NCBI GenBank assembly: GCA_033063855.1
Contig: CP093829.1
Location: forward strand, 18,445,537-18,509,536
Direction: 5' to 3'
Length of the DNA: 64,000 nt
DNA from: Smittia aterrima
Taxonomy: Eukaryota; Arthropoda; Insecta; Diptera; Chironomidae
Position numbers and translations under genes: made by a program. The notes under the pieces were generated by a model that did no database searches, was not told where the DNA came from, and worked only from the letters and a program-made list of their open reading frames with translations. Below are positions 31,701 through 46,600 of the stretch, one piece after another. Positions within the stretch are counted from its first letter, which is position 1, and every line of letters begins with the position of its first letter.

Positions 31701-34700
31701 AAATGAAATTGTCAAGGAGAGATAGAGAAACGAAACTGAGCCTGTCATTTAGTCAATTGAATCAATCGATGATGATAGGATGGGAAGCAAACGTTATGTG
31801 AATCAAATGCTTAATCGTAAGGACGGGAGGAGTTTCGGATATGACGGGGAACTTTTTTATTGAACAGCTGCAGTGATTGCGATTGGGAATTTCAAAGCGA
31901 TCTTAAAGCTAAAAAGAGTTGAGTCAATTCGAAATGCTGATTAATTGAATTGCACAAACTTTCGATTGGAAAACTTAATTTCTTTGATTGAAGAATGAAT
32001 GTGAGATGAAGTTGCATAACGAAAATCTCAGCATTGGAATTTTCGTGTAAACATTCTTTAAAAGTTTTCATCGTCGGCTTGATGAAGTGTCGGGAAATTC
32101 TCTAAATTTCTCCGCAACTCGAAGCTCTTCCAAGTCAATCCGTTAAAAGTTTCCAATCATGTCCTGTGGATGTTGTTAGAAAGTTTCGTATTGATTTGTT
32201 TTCACAGCGCCTTTCTTCTTCCTTATCGAATTGTTTAACTTAATTTCTTTGTATTTAACACCTGCCAATTAGACAAAGTTTAGATTCTCCGAAAGCTTGA
32301 AATCTTTATCCGGAGGGTTCGAGATAGAATCGAGAAATAATCAATGATAGAAAATAAAAAAAAAGTCCGTTTCTGGAATTTTAATGAGGTGGCTTAAGTT
32401 AATTAACGGCGAGGAATTCTCTTTCTTTAGCCTTGAGGGAAAGAGGAAGCGAACGCTCTCGATTCTTCAATTAAGTAATTAATTGTACACTTTGGGCAAT
32501 TGAAATGCTCTACATTGAGAATTGTCTAGTATCGACAAGACTTTTCCTTCCGCTTCCTGACGCCATGGATACGAAGAAAGACAGAACTCGATAAGAGACC
32601 AGGCAATATTGTTTTACTGCTTAACTTTTGTTATTTGCATAAACTTGATCAAAATTCAATTTGCCTCAAGACAAATTTGTTTATTTTTACCGAGAGTTAT
32701 CATCCTTCGAACTTATTTCGTCAATTTGAACTGTGGAAATATTTATTGAAGCTTCTTATCTCGGCTGTTGGTTCAATCAGAAATTAATCAAGATACCAAC
32801 TCCAATGCATAAGAATTGCTTCATTTTCCGCACGAGTCGATCATTGTTTCATCGTCCAAAGGCAAAATTTATTCGCCCAGTCTGATAAGAAAATGTTTTT
32901 CCAAGTCTTTCACTACTTCTTTCAATCATTCCAATTTGCATTTGCCATTGGAGAATGTAAAAGCAGAAGCCTGAACTTTTATCATTAATTCTCCAGGTTC
33001 GTTTCAATTCGATGAGTAAATAAAAGTCTTTCCGGAAAACTGAAGCAGGGCGAGGAGGAGAAACTAAACTAAAGAGTAAAACCTGAAATTTGCATAAAAG
33101 AAATTCTTTCACATGAACTTTTTTTTACTTTAAAAAATTTAAAAACTTTAATAGTTGAGAAAAGTATTTTTTAGGTAAAAGTTGAATGAGGAATTCAATC
33201 GCGGAAAAACTTTTCGACTCGATTTCGATCTAATGAAAGTAAACACTTTGTGAATTGAGTAATTTCCTCTCAGCTAACGAACAGCAGCACGTTTCACGTG
33301 CTGTATCAAACAATGATAAATTCTCGAGTGCTTTCCATTGATAAATTTCTTCTGATACGAATAACATGAGCTTTACGGGATGTTTTATGTCGATAGAAGC
33401 TCGGTGTGAAGGGAGAGCGAGAACAAGGCAGGGAAAGGAAAATAATGAAACAAATTGCCACAATTTTCTCCAAACAGCTATTGACAGCTCCAACAAATCA
33501 CTGAACTAATTGTATTTGAATCAAGGGCTCCCCATTCGAAAACAACATAAAAATCCGAACGAATGTTTGCATGAATAAATATTTTATTGTGTTTTCACCT
33601 CTCTCGCTCTCACTCTCTCACTCCGCCACATAAAAAATGAGTTTTCCATTATCACAATTTCTATTGTGATGAAATATTTACATTTTAATCAGAGCAAACC
33701 GAAGGAAGCAAATGGAAAAGAGATGTCGATTGAAACAGGATAAGAAGATTTTTCATCGAATCGAATAAAAAAAAGAAGAAGTGAAACTTTCACCGTCATC
33801 AATCTTTCTCACTCTCTCTCTCTTTCACTTGTGCTTTGATGAAAGAGGAATCAAAGCACAATAGTACAACAAACTGTTATCCATTTGCAGGGATAAGGAT
33901 GAAATTTCTCCTCACTCCACGATGAGAAGTGAACTTCCATGATAATTGACTCGTACAATGGATCGAGCTAGTTTCAATTGAAATTTAATGCGCTCAGTGA
34001 TTCATGAAGATTTTGATAACAATTTTCACATCTCATCCTAGGACGACAAGCACCGCCGTCGAGCATCTTCAATCGTAATGAAGCGTTCAGAATGGAGAGA
34101 ATCGTTTTGGCGCGCTGATTTATATTCAGATCGCAACATGAATCTTATTAAGTTTATCGTTATTTTATTGTTTGTTCATTTATGTTGAAGATAGCACAAC
34201 TTTACTTCCTCCCGGACAGTCGTAACGTTCTCTCCCTCATTCTCGAAGGGAGATGTCAAAATGAACAAGAAGAAGACAAAGTATCGGAGATAAGAGACGA
34301 GCGAGGAGTCTGATAATAAAGAGAAGCATTAAGTCAGTAAAAAACCAATAAACACAGAAACGTCTTCTATTAAAATGTATTACGTTGTTTTGACACTTAC
34401 ATTAGGAACGGTGAGGCTTTGAGGAATGACTGTGGTGACATTGACAGCGAAATTGATTGTTTATTGAGCTCCGAAGTCAATTAAACGAGTAATGCGTTCA
34501 TTAATATCGAGAAAGCTCAACAAAGCCTCACGAATTAAGCACTCGATTTCCGAAATCAAAGCTCAAAAGCATTGAATCGAAGAAATATCCAACAAAGCGG
34601 AATTGCCTTCTCTTCGCTCGTTTCCTTTTTTATTTCGAGACTAATGCACAGTCTCTAGTAATGCTCTCACTCGAAAGCACTTTGTTTAAAGTAATTTTTT

Positions 34701-36916
34701 ATGTTCAGCGCGCTGATACAGATTTCCTTTTCATTCTTCTCTTCGCCTCGCTCTCTCTCTCTCTCACATCCTCCCTTCAAGTTTAAAAAGAAATCTGTAA
34801 TTTACATTTCTTACATCGACTAACTACAGATACCTGGTGAACATTTTTCTGTCTCCTTTAAATTCATGTATTTACCTTAATCCACCCCGAAAAAAAAGAG
34901 AGAGCGATAAGCCGCCGCGCGTCATAGATATACTTCGTTCGTTGTGAATATGCTAATAGCTTTATCAGAGAAAAACCAAGCGGAATTTTGAAAAGTTCTC
35001 TGCAGCATCTTTTGCGTTGTTTGTCAAATTGGCTTAGATTTTATTTACATAATTTTTCTTATGTAGACGCTCGTGATGGTGTCAAAGTCAAGTGACATCA
35101 TCTTGTTGGATTAAGGATCGTCGATGACTCGATTGACGATACTTTCGGAGGCTTCCATGTCACCTTTAAAAGAGAGACGAAGAAGCGAAGTAAAATTGTC
35201 AAAGAGAAGCATCGACATTGCGCTCGGAAAGTGTTGTATCATCTCGAACGAGAAAATCTCTTCGTCACAACGAGCTAACCCAACGATATTGTTTCTCGGT
35301 TGACAGCGGCGGAAAAAGTGTATCATGGAAAAGAGATTACGTTAAACAACGTTAACCTATATTAAATATTGAGTTTGATGCTTTGCGAAGTTTGACAATG
35401 AATCCCAGAGCCATGTTTGACAGAGAGAGGTTTTATCAGTGAAGCTTTTTCTTTCTTTTATCAGCTGACGAGTCAGGGGATTGTTTTAATAACCTAGTTA
35501 AAAACGTGATGACGAGGCTAGCGAACGCTCCGGTTTTGAATCGAAATTAAATTTGTGACGATAGCAGAAAAAAGCTTTAAAGTATCAAATTTCAGGTCCG
35601 AATTGCGAAACAAAAGACGAAAGAATCAAAAATGGAATCAGAATTCTCTTTTATTACCCACTCGGTCTTATGTCTGATCATAAAAATAAATCGTTTCTGC
35701 TTTTTTTATTTCTGAATTCCATTCCAAATAATCATAATTTCGGTTCTTCCTCTGCTCCCAAATCAAGAATATCACATTCGAGTGTGTGTGAGTGTATGTT
35801 TGGGGAGGGAAATCCTATTGGGGTGAAATCACGTTGTATTATTGGCATAATATCGTCGTAATAATGCTGGCGGTTGTTGTGTGCCCAAATAATGATGATG
35901 GCATAAAAAACCTTCTTTAAAGCACTTCATCTTATGTCTAAGTACACACATTTCGATTCTCTTAGCAGCGCGTGTCAATGATTCTCCTTTGACTTCGATC
36001 GATGCATTTAAAAGTCATAAAACGCATAATGCGACAGAAACTCGACTCCGGTCATAAAGTTTGTCACGTTTTCCGATGAAAAACAACTCTCAAAGCTCTT
36101 GTTAGCTTTAAGGGAAAGCAATGAAATTCGAGCTGAGGCGAGGAATGTTTGCGATTTATCACATCAAACTTTGGGAAGATCTCTGAATATTTAATTCAAG
36201 AATTCACAACACAAAACGACTTTAAAATTCATTCAGAAGAGCTTTAACATTAATTCTCAATGTCAACTTCATCGTTCGCGTTCTCGAAACTCGCGCGATT
36301 GTCTTGCTCTGAAAATCCAGAAACACTTTTGTTCTTAAATTAGTGAACACTTGAAGCTACGCGCGAGAAACTTTTCAAGACCGAAACAACAACGTTAAAA
36401 CGTTTCATAACATGATTGGCATAACGACTCCATTATGCATGATATAAATTACTCAAATTACAACGCGAAGCATATCAGAGGCAATAAATTTCCACAAAGA
36501 TTTACGCAAATGTTTGATTAATGAGCTTTAAAATGAGTGTAATCGGTGCGCTTCAATCGTTCGTTCCAATGCAAACGCAGACACATCGAGCTCGTCGTTT
36601 TGAAATCCTCTCAATGCTATTCTAAATTATGTTTCGCTTCTACATCGTTCGCTCTCGTTTTCTCGCTGATCTGTGTTCAGAACGGAATGCCACAGCGTCG
36701 TTTGTTGAAGATGCAAAGTTAATTTCTTTTCGAAAATTAATTAACGCTTTGGTGAGTTTTAATTGCTTTTAACAAGTTGTTAATGAGCTGTTCGTCGGCT
36801 GTCATCAATTATCTCAAGCAGCATCGCGCCACGCTTTAGATAAGCCATTTGATTCCATGTTAATGGCTTGATTTTATGTGAAGAACCAACAGAAGAGAAC
36901 GAACGAACACAATATT

Positions 36917-37160
36917 TATAAAAGAAGACATCACTTAATCATGGCAATCAATCTCGCTCATGGTCGAGTCTAATTCAACTGGTGAAGTCAATCCGATCAT
37001 TTCTCCGAATGAGACCGCAAACAAGAAAATTAAAATTGAAATCAAACTCGATTTGACAAGCGAATGGGATTTAAGTCTGAACGACAAAGATAGAGAAATT
37101 TATGTTGTTTATTTCTTAGTCACATCGCATCGGAATTTCTTGAAATTTAAATGCTTTTAG
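36917..37160 (+). other. Weak candidate small gene with TATA box
   Basis: TATAAAAG at 36917-36924 is followed 35 bases later by an ATG opening a 66-codon frame (36960-37160). Its first 45 residues are charged and evenly mixed (…KIKIEIKLDLTSEWDLSL…), unlike the Phe/Ser/Leu-rich random frames around it. No domain is recognised and no good donor was found to extend it. The 5' UTR would be very short. It could equally be chance. Confidence 0.2.
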
Positions 37161-38451
37161 TTAGTCATCGGTTCATGTTTCCGTTTAGGGAAAGAAAATT
37201 AATGATTCCAAGTCACTCACATGAAAATATTTTGGTTCGTCTATTGTTTCAAAATCATCATTTGCAAGGTTGGAAAGAAACGAGTTTAATAAATTCGTTT
37301 CAATTAATTATGCTGACATTATCAACACATTTTTCGTTCGAGTTCGATCGTGTTTCGATCATAGCCAACATAAAAAAAGTGAATATCGAACGAGTTCCAC
37401 TTTGTCTTTCTTATCGCGACAACCCTACTCGATGTGTTTCCTACTTTGAGATAAAAGTTATTACAGATTTGGTCTTGGCGATGATATTAGCATACGCTCG
37501 TTAACATTCAAACTTTTATTATGGGAACAAGCTGATCCCAAGCTTTCATCGCTTGTTTACTTTGGATCATCGTCGAATGAGTTTGTTATAATAAAAATCA
37601 TCAAGGTAACTCTTGACGAGGATGAGAACATCGTAAACAGCGTACGATAATTAACCTTAATTGAAATTTCGTATTTTATCAGAAAGAAAGAAAGAAAAAT
37701 ATTCGGTTCACTTGAGGAGAGAGACTTAAGAGCATTTATGAGCTCAGCAGAAAACGAAAACATATTCTTAATGAAGCTGTTGAATCGCGATGGCGTGATG
37801 AGTTGTAATTCCCAAGGAAATATTCTCCTCGAGAGCCATAAATTGTTTTTATTTTAATGGACGATTGCAATTTGAGTTTGTCGAAAGTTTCGAGATCATA
37901 AAAGTTTCTCGTTGATGCCTTTTCAACGACACTGACGATATCGACCCGAAACCAAAAACTTTTTCATCTGAAAAATAAACCAACAACTCAAGTCATATAA
38001 TGTGTTTCTGATTGAAGCTTCTCCTCTTAGTCGTCCAAGCTAATATAAACATAACAACAATCGCAAGTATTATAAAGTGATAAACCAATCAAAAAACTTC
38101 GCCATGGTGTAATTCGATTGCACTCGAATATATCTCAAGACTTCGCTCTCTATTCGCTTAGCATCAACACAAACTTCTTCCTTCCCGAAGTCGTAAACTT
38201 TGCTCTTTGCCAATTTTTATTTATGGCGACGGAAAGTTTTCGCATTTAAAAAAAACGTCAAGTGGCAAGAAGAAGTCCGTTCGTTGCTTTAAATCGCTTC
38301 AATTGGAGCGAGAGTTCTCAAGCAGCAGCGGGAGATGGCAGGCGAAAACTTCTTGATTCCACATAAACTTCTTTATTTCTTCTCTTCTCGTCAGATTTGA
38401 ATTTTCTATCGCGTGTTAAGGCGCCATCCGACTTTTCACCCTCTTCGACGA

Positions 38452-38467
38452 CTCTCTCTCTCTCTCG
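38452..38467. repeat. CT microsatellite
   Basis: Uninterrupted CT dinucleotides; similar tracts occur at 34751-34765 and 3040-3053. Confidence 0.8.
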
Positions 38468-41400
38468 CGAAAGCTTTCATGAAGAAGCAAAAAAAGTTTT
38501 TAAAGATCGTACGTGAGTTGATGCTAAATATCAAAATTATGTAAAATAAAAAGAATTTACACTCGTTTCCCTCACATCCTTTGGTTTGGAGTATTTTCAA
38601 GTTCAGTGAGAATTCGAATGCTCGTCGTAAATCGCTTTCACTGCCTGCTGTGGGATTGAGTTAGAATGTGATTTATTTGATTTGAATTTGACAGAGTGCA
38701 GCGGAGTTTGCAGTCCGAGTATAACTTTGTCGTGATAAACTAGTTAAATAAACTTTTAAGAGTGGCGGTGAAGCTAAACTTTTAACGACGACGACTGTTG
38801 TCGATGATGAATTGCTTTCGCCACCGGATTTTTCTTCCTCGAGTGAGTGAGTGAGAGAGAGCGAGGAAAAGCGAAGTCGTCTCTGCGAACGGCATTGCTA
38901 TTGAATTATAAAATTATATTTTGACAAATGAGAAAATAATGTTCCATGGATAAATGAGTTGTTTCCTCGTCACGTCCTGAGATGAATAAGTTATCATTCA
39001 ATTTGACGTGAACATTTATTGCTACTCAGAACTTTGGGGTTTTGTCGTCGTCGTCATTGAGGTGAATAATAAGAAAGAAAAAGAGTGAGACGGGCAAATT
39101 ATTTTGTCATTTTCATTATGATTGATTTCATCGATAATTCAAGTTGAAAGTTAAAGAAGAAAGATCGACTCGAACTTGTTGGCATTCGCGGTAATCACTC
39201 GAACAATGAAACGGCTTTCCAAGTAATTGAAACTTTTTAATCCAATTCCGGGTGCTGCGGGAGTTAATTAAGAAGAATCTTTTGGCGGTTGAGTCTTTGG
39301 GTGTTTAAAAGTAATTAAAGCAAAACCGCAAACTTGCGGTCGTTGTTTCAAACGCAGAGAGCACAACAGAAATATTCCATCGGCACAATAAATTTCAATT
39401 TCCCCGACACATTTTCTTAAATATTTAGTATGATATTTTTATGAGCCATAAATTATCACCTTTGATTCTTGAAGCAGGCCGGCAGGCACCTTTTCCTTCT
39501 TCTGATTCTTCCCTGGCAGACGGTGCTCTCTCTCACTCGAACAATGGAGTCCTGCTGTTAGTCATAATGCATTTACACAATTCCAATCTTTCACGAGCCT
39601 CTTTCTCTTGAGCGTTCGGCCAGTCCGAGCCTCTTTCAACAGTTCATTATTAAATCTGTTCTCGGAATTGTTTTCAATAATTTTCAAGAATCTTCTTTTT
39701 CGGTGAATGTTATTTTGAGTTGGCCGAGCAAGAACAAGAAAGTTATTCGAGGGCTCTCTTGTAATTTATGGATTCTAAATATTTGATTATCAATGCATAA
39801 AAGATTCGACTCACTAAATCATTCTAAAATAATAAATGATGAAAATTTAGCGCCAACATCGGTTGAAAGATATAAATGAGCGGTCGAGACGTGCAATGGA
39901 ATTTTCGTTATGAAGAATTCTTAAGTGTCGAGAGGGTTTCCGAGTTGAGGATGACTCTCAACCTTTAGCAATTTGCATTGAGTCTCAAGTTTCATTGTTT
40001 TATGTACTTTCCTCTTTACATTTTACATCTCCAAGCGAATTAATGGATGGAAAGGTTAAGAGGGCGAAACGGTTAACCCAAAGAAACTCTTCACTTCGTG
40101 CTCAATTGTTTCGCAGAGTTTTTCCTTTTCAAATTGAAAAATATGTTGTAATCAAATCACTTTATCTTCTGACCCGCCGAAGGCTGCAAATGCCTGTCAT
40201 CACATTGTTTAATAAATATACTTCATCATTATGTCAATAATCTCTTTAATACGCAGTCATCTGTTTTGTAAAAGAAATAATGAAATTAGAAAAGTGAGAG
40301 AGAGAGAAAGAAAGGAGAAAGCCTACGCACAAAAGTCTCATTGGTGATTGAAAAATTATTCGAACGCTCGTTAATCAGACCCATCAATCTACATTATTCC
40401 ATCTCGACTTTGTTAACTTCGAATGCAAAGCTTAAAACTGTAACAGAACCACAGGCTTAGGTGGTTCATTGTTGTTACCTCAAAGTTAATGATTTCATTG
40501 GAAATTTATTCCATCGACGACGAGAGGATTAATCGAAGTGAAATAATATTTTTCTAAATCGGCGTCAATTAAGCATGTGACTCACTCGTAATCCGACTAA
40601 TTTATTCCACTGATCGTCTCAACAAAACCGCCGACGATTTTAATTTTTGGTGTTTTCTCATTTCTTTTGTTTTCTGACGCTCGAATCGAACGAAAAAAAA
40701 ATGTTTTTATGGCTAAATGAGCTTGAGCTTGTGCAAAGGCATTCTGGAAATTGAAATATAAGTTTCAGATTAAAACATAAATTATTTCATCGTCGAGAGT
40801 TGCTGCTTGCTCGCTCTCGCATTGCACAAGGGAGAGAGTCAGTCAATTTCGTTCTCTTTTTTCCTCTCGAGAGCTTCAATCTTCGGCAAGGAACGCTTGA
40901 TAGCAAACGATGTTCGAAAATATCAAACGAGAAGTCGTCTCATGCTATGTTCGTGCTTTGCCTTCATTCGTGTGTCGATTTTTGATTGGGACGGAGCGAT
41001 TTATTATCGGATGAAGGATAAATTGATTATTGTTGTGATAGGACCTTAACTAGGCTTAATTTCATTAAATCGTGCGGTTGATAGTGTTACGTTTAGTTAA
41101 ATTTATTATATCGTCAAACGCCCGCGCGCACTCAACGAATCAAATGTGTTTTCGCTTTTCGGCATCGCGATTTAAATCAAATCTCCTCATAAAACTTATT
41201 CAATAAAGTGATTTATTTTTTTTCGCCTTGCTTTTGGCAAACTGTTGTTGTCGTAGGTGAATTCTTTCTTATTGATTTTCGCCCACCAAAGCATGGGAAA
41301 ATGTGTGCTCCGGTGTGAATAATTAAATTATCAAGAAATTTGATGTTCGAGACAACGAGAGTCGAGCAAAGGATCGCTTAGGCAAAAATATAAATTGTCG

Positions 41401-43628
41401 TTCTCATATCACACGAAAAGGATAAAATTAGCCGAAATTATGTTAATGAACGAGGAGCAGTGAGATAAATGAAATTAGTGCTCTGAGTGTCGTGTGAAAT
41501 TATTCAATTTTGAATTGTTAATTGAGGCGAGGGATTGATGCTTGAAATTGATGCTTCATATTGTGAACAAGTGACGAAAGAAAAAAGAAATTCCAGTGCT
41601 TGAGCAAGAAACAAACTTACCTTTAGGATTATAAAATCTTTTCTCTTCGGCGAGCAGTGAAGACAAACCGCCCGCTTATTGGATTACTTCCACAACATCA
41701 AAACGACGACGAATATTCACAAATCAGATTATGGTTTAAACGTAAGTCGTCAGAGCGGGAGAAGTATGAAATCTTGAGTTTGTGTTGGGTGGCGAAACGA
41801 AAGAAGTTTAACATCATTATTCGATAAAAGGATTTTAAGATTCAAACAGCATCGAGTCGATTTCTCAAGCAGCGAGATAACGAGCCTAATTATTCTTTGG
41901 TTAAGTTCTTTGAAGTATTTCTCTCTCTCGCTTCTTATTCCTTCGATCAAATTAATTTCAAGAAAGTTGAAAACTAGGAAACATCTCAAGAATCTGTAAT
42001 TGAATAACGAACGAAAAGAAAAATAAATTTTATTATTTGAAATCTTTTATTCCACCCAACTCAGTTGTTGAGAGTGAGAGAACTCTATTTATGGCGAGTT
42101 AAGCTTACAATGAAAATCATTCGCCGCCACCATTAATTGCCTTATTACAGAAAATTTATTAATATTCCTTCGAGTGCGTCGCTCGGTGAAGCTATGAGGC
42201 TGTAAAGTGTTCTCAATGCCATAAAGGAGAGAAAGAAGTGTTTTTATTGAAGTACTGAACTAACGAGGCCAATAAAATTTTCATTTCTTATTTCCTTCAT
42301 AGCACGCTTTTATACGTTAACGACAAATTATTCATTGCGATGGGAGAACGAACAAAAAGTTCGCCTCGTCGCTCCGTGTTCATTTTCTCCAATGCAAATT
42401 AAATAAAAATTGATTTTTCCTTCTAATATTTACATTTCTGTCGCTTTTTTTCTAAGAGAACGAGGCAGAGACGTCGAACAGTTACGGAGTCTCTTGTCTT
42501 CTTGTTTTTTGGCTCGACGACTCAACTCAATTCGAGTTGGCTTGGCTTGCTGGAGGTTGATGGAAATTTATGTGGAGAATATTGATTTAAAACAATATTT
42601 ACATGGCCCGTCGGAGGTTTCTCGTTTTATTTTTTTTTATTGATTTCGGAGTTGACTAAAAAGCCACTTTGGCTGTGCGTATCGCTTCGAAAATAAATCG
42701 TTCATCTGTCATCTTCCAAATATCTCACGACACTTTAAAGTCTGTCAGCTGAGTTGACGGTAAAAGTGAAATGAATAACAATTTTCATTTGCCAGCTGGG
42801 GAAATCAGCGTTCGTTCAAATGCCTGCGAAATTAAATTGATTTTAAATGAGTCTGAAATAATTTATTTCGTAAATCGCGGCGACGCGTCTGATTCTACTC
42901 AGATTTATTTTTTTCTGGATTTGCTTACTCTCAGGTCGATTACATTCCCACAGTCGAAGCGGGCGTAGCGCGATGAAATTTGATTTACGAAACGTGTCAA
43001 TATTATTTTTTGTGTGTTTTCCTCTGTCATTCCGAATCGATCGATGTCTCTCTCTCTCGGTTGCCCTATTGAAAGCAAATAAAAGCAGTGTATCAATTTT
43101 CGATTGATAAGTCATAAAGCCTCATAAACACGTTTTAGCTGGTGCCAATAGCCTCAGTAGAATGCGACGCATAAACGTGTGATAAACTAATCAAACACTA
43201 AAAGTATTTCGTCTCTCGCTGAAACTGAAACTCCTACAGCTTTGCTCTTCAAAGTCTGTGATTGAATCAAGAAAGAAACATTTTTATTGATGTTTAGAGC
43301 AGGAAATACGACATGGATGAGGCCCATAAAGTTCTGTCGATTGACTTTACACATTAAACGCGACACGAAAGAATTTAAAAACTTGATCCTTTAAGTTGCC
43401 GATGGGGGTTCGTTCCTAAACATTTTAACAAACAAACAAAAAGTTCTTAGAGATAAGAGAGAAAGAAATCAATTAAAACACCGTTTGTTGTCTCACGTCT
43501 CGAGTTCAGATCGATCTATCCCTCGAAGCAATTTAAAACTCATAAATATCATCGCACCATGATGTCGACATACATTTTTTATGTCCATCACAAGGGATTC
43601 GCTGCGATGTTCACCTCGCCCTCCTTCA

Positions 43629-43651
43629 TCTCTCTCTCTCTCTATCTCTCT
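43629..43651. repeat. CT microsatellite with one CTAT interruption
   Basis: CT dinucleotides over about 23 bases, the longest simple repeat noted in the gene-poor region. Confidence 0.8.
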
Positions 43652-46600
43652 TACCAAACGGACATATAAACATGTTCACGAGATTTTCCTCTTGGCTCGG
43701 GCTCATTGTAGAGTTTATTTATTGTTCGAAGGAACGAAGGAGAGCAAACGATGTTTCTTTCTTCTTTTTGCGGTATCCTTTTCTCATAACGAATTCGCTT
43801 AACGTATTTCAACATTTATCTCAGAACATTGTTTCTTCTCTCACTCACTCTTTCTCAAACTGTTTTTCCCTTTACCCGATAAAATTTATTATGTCTGAGT
43901 TTCAGCGAGACAGATTTAATATCAATTTTCCCTTACATATGTACGTCTACTATCCTTCTCCGGCTTTTTATTGTTTTCTTCTCCATTTCCTTCTTCGTCT
44001 CCTCTCTCTCACTCTTGCTATCTGAGAGTGTTTAACGTCATTTGACTGCTTTCCTGACATTTGACAGCCAAGAGTCTCAGGAAGAGGAGAAGGAAACCGA
44101 TAAATTTTTCACAACTCCTAATGGCTTGCTTTTATTTTCTTATCAGATTGATTCCTTCGCTCTTCAGTGCTTGTAGACAGAGCCTTCTTGTTTTTCTTTT
44201 AGTTTCTTTTCGGCTTCTATGATGAAAGAAAAAAGGGAATGGAAGTTCTTATGGACAGCTCTTCTTCTTGTCGCCTTTTTGTGCTGTCTCCACAGTTGAC
44301 GTATTGTGATAGTTTTCCTTCTTCTTTACTTGCCTTTTCCGAGAGGTTGACCTTTGAGGTGCCTCACGCTGGGTAATCAATTATTGAATGCTCATTGACC
44401 ACATGCCATCGCATTATCAAAGGTGCTACCGAAAGCAATGAATTGTCATTTTCACTTCTTCCTTTTATTTTTAATGTGCAAATTACGAATGAACACTGAG
44501 GAGCAGTTTCAACTTAATTTGGTTGCTTGCTGAGCGACTCGAAGAAGTTTCAACATTAACAATTTTACAAGCACCATAAATTACTTGCCATCTTTCACCG
44601 GGCTCTCAGTGTAAAGTACGCACAATAGTTAATAATTTTGAAAAGGCAACGAAAATGAAGTGGAAAGAGAGTGAAAAATTACGATCTGTCGGAGCAATTG
44701 TTCTTCGGAGGGGCGAACGATGTCTCAGTTGAATGAGCTAGCTCGAATTCCCAAGGAGATTCCGAGACTTTAAGTTTCTTTACAATTTTTCGCCCGACGT
44801 AATTTTCGATGTTTTTAAATGAAATTTATGAGCGAGAAAAAAGTTCATCGCTTAATAATTTGAGAAATATTCAACAAACAATTTAATTTGCCTTCAACAA
44901 ACATGAAACACTGAGTTGGAATTAACACGTCTCTTACTTGAACATTCACTTCCCTTCTAAACCCTTTTTTCCGTAATGAGCAATTTCTGTTGCAAAACTC
45001 GCTCTCTCATGAAATTCCTTTTGAATAATTTCATAAAAGTTTCAAAAGCTTTTGCTGTTAAGGGAAATGTAATCACATTGTTCACGGGAACAGTTATTTG
45101 ATAGTTAAACGAAAATGTTTGACTCTAAAAAACATTAAATGTTTACAACACTTCCGATTAATGCTTCGTGAGCATCAACATCAAACTTTTCGGAACTAAT
45201 TTAATAACACTTTAAAGATTTTAGGAGCTTATTTGATTAAAAGTTCTAAACTTATCTCTGCATCAGATTTAATTGAAAATAAAAGTTTTGATTGCATCCT
45301 TATTTTGACTTGAGTTTGATAAACTCAAAGATGATAAAATTCAAATTTTTAATCTCGCAAGAAAAATTATTTCCTGGCTAATGCTTAACCAAAAGTTAAT
45401 TCACTTAAAAACACATCGCATCAATCATCATTCCTATTCGGTTCCGAGTGATTTTTAAAACTTACTAATTGACGACACGTTTTGAGAAGCAATCAACTCA
45501 AAAGCTGAGAAATATTTATGCAAATCAAGGCACGAATTTTGGCAAGTGATTTAAATATTTTCGGAATAAAAGAAATATTTTTCTCTCTCTTGGTTATCGA
45601 GCCTTGAACTCGACTTATCAGTTTGACTTGAGTCAACTTTGTTGTTTACTTTGAGTGAATAATCGGAGAAGCTCAGTCCGTGAAAGTTAAATTTGAATTA
45701 TTTTGATTCATTTTTCAGACAGAAGTTCGGAGAACCTAAAATTCTCCAATTCAACTAACGAGAGAATGTAAATTATCTTGATGCACACAAATGAACGCAA
45801 AGTGTAATTGACAAAGAAATTTTTGAAACTACAAACTACATGCATCGCTTATGTGATTAAATATCGAATCATCATCAAATATTATCACTTTAAACGACTG
45901 CTAATTGGATGTTAATATGCTGACAATCAACGTCAATAATAATTTCAATTTTGATCCGACTCACAGAAATTGAGAGCGATGCGAGCGGAGGGAATCAATT
46001 AATAATTGTAACATTAATCAATTATCATTGAGCGTTGATTAAGCGAATTGGCGCAATAAGTCTCAGATCAAGGAATTGTTCTTGTTATTGATAGCGAGTA
46101 TCAGTCATTAACGCTTCCCAAATGCCAAGCAAGCCCCACGAACTTTTCCGTTGCGTAAATACATTTCCATAACCCAAATTCTACTCAGACATAAATTTCC
46201 ATCGCTCCCCACGAGCTTAATGAATTCCGCAGGATGTGTTCAACATCGATAATGAATTTGTTCGTAAAAGGAGAAGCAGTAGAATTGTTATTCCATAAAG
46301 TTCAAGTCTATAGTTATAATTTCCCGTTGAGCACTCGGGAAAAGCGAAGCAAAGGCAAAAAGAGAAATTAACTTGACAACCAGCATGCTCATACAAAATA
46401 TTTTCAGAAGTCTCGAGCTGAATGAGTTCTTATCACGCACTTTATTCATTTCTACAGTGAAAGCACGGGCGAAAGCTCGCCGACGTTCTGTCGCGAAAGC
46501 AATTTAAGGCCATGTCGGAAGAGCTCTCTGTTCCTGCCGTAAATTGAAAAAGAGTGAAAGGCAACTACTTTAACTAAAATGATTTACGAGCGACACGTTC

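Noticed and set aside
35111..35326. 71-codon minus-strand frame with fairly protein-like composition
   Set aside because: No recognisable domain, no promoter or splice support; one such frame is expected by chance in 18 kb.
43629..43651. CT repeats as CRISPR-like or transposon features
   Set aside because: Simple dinucleotide runs without spacers, terminal repeats or coding sequence.
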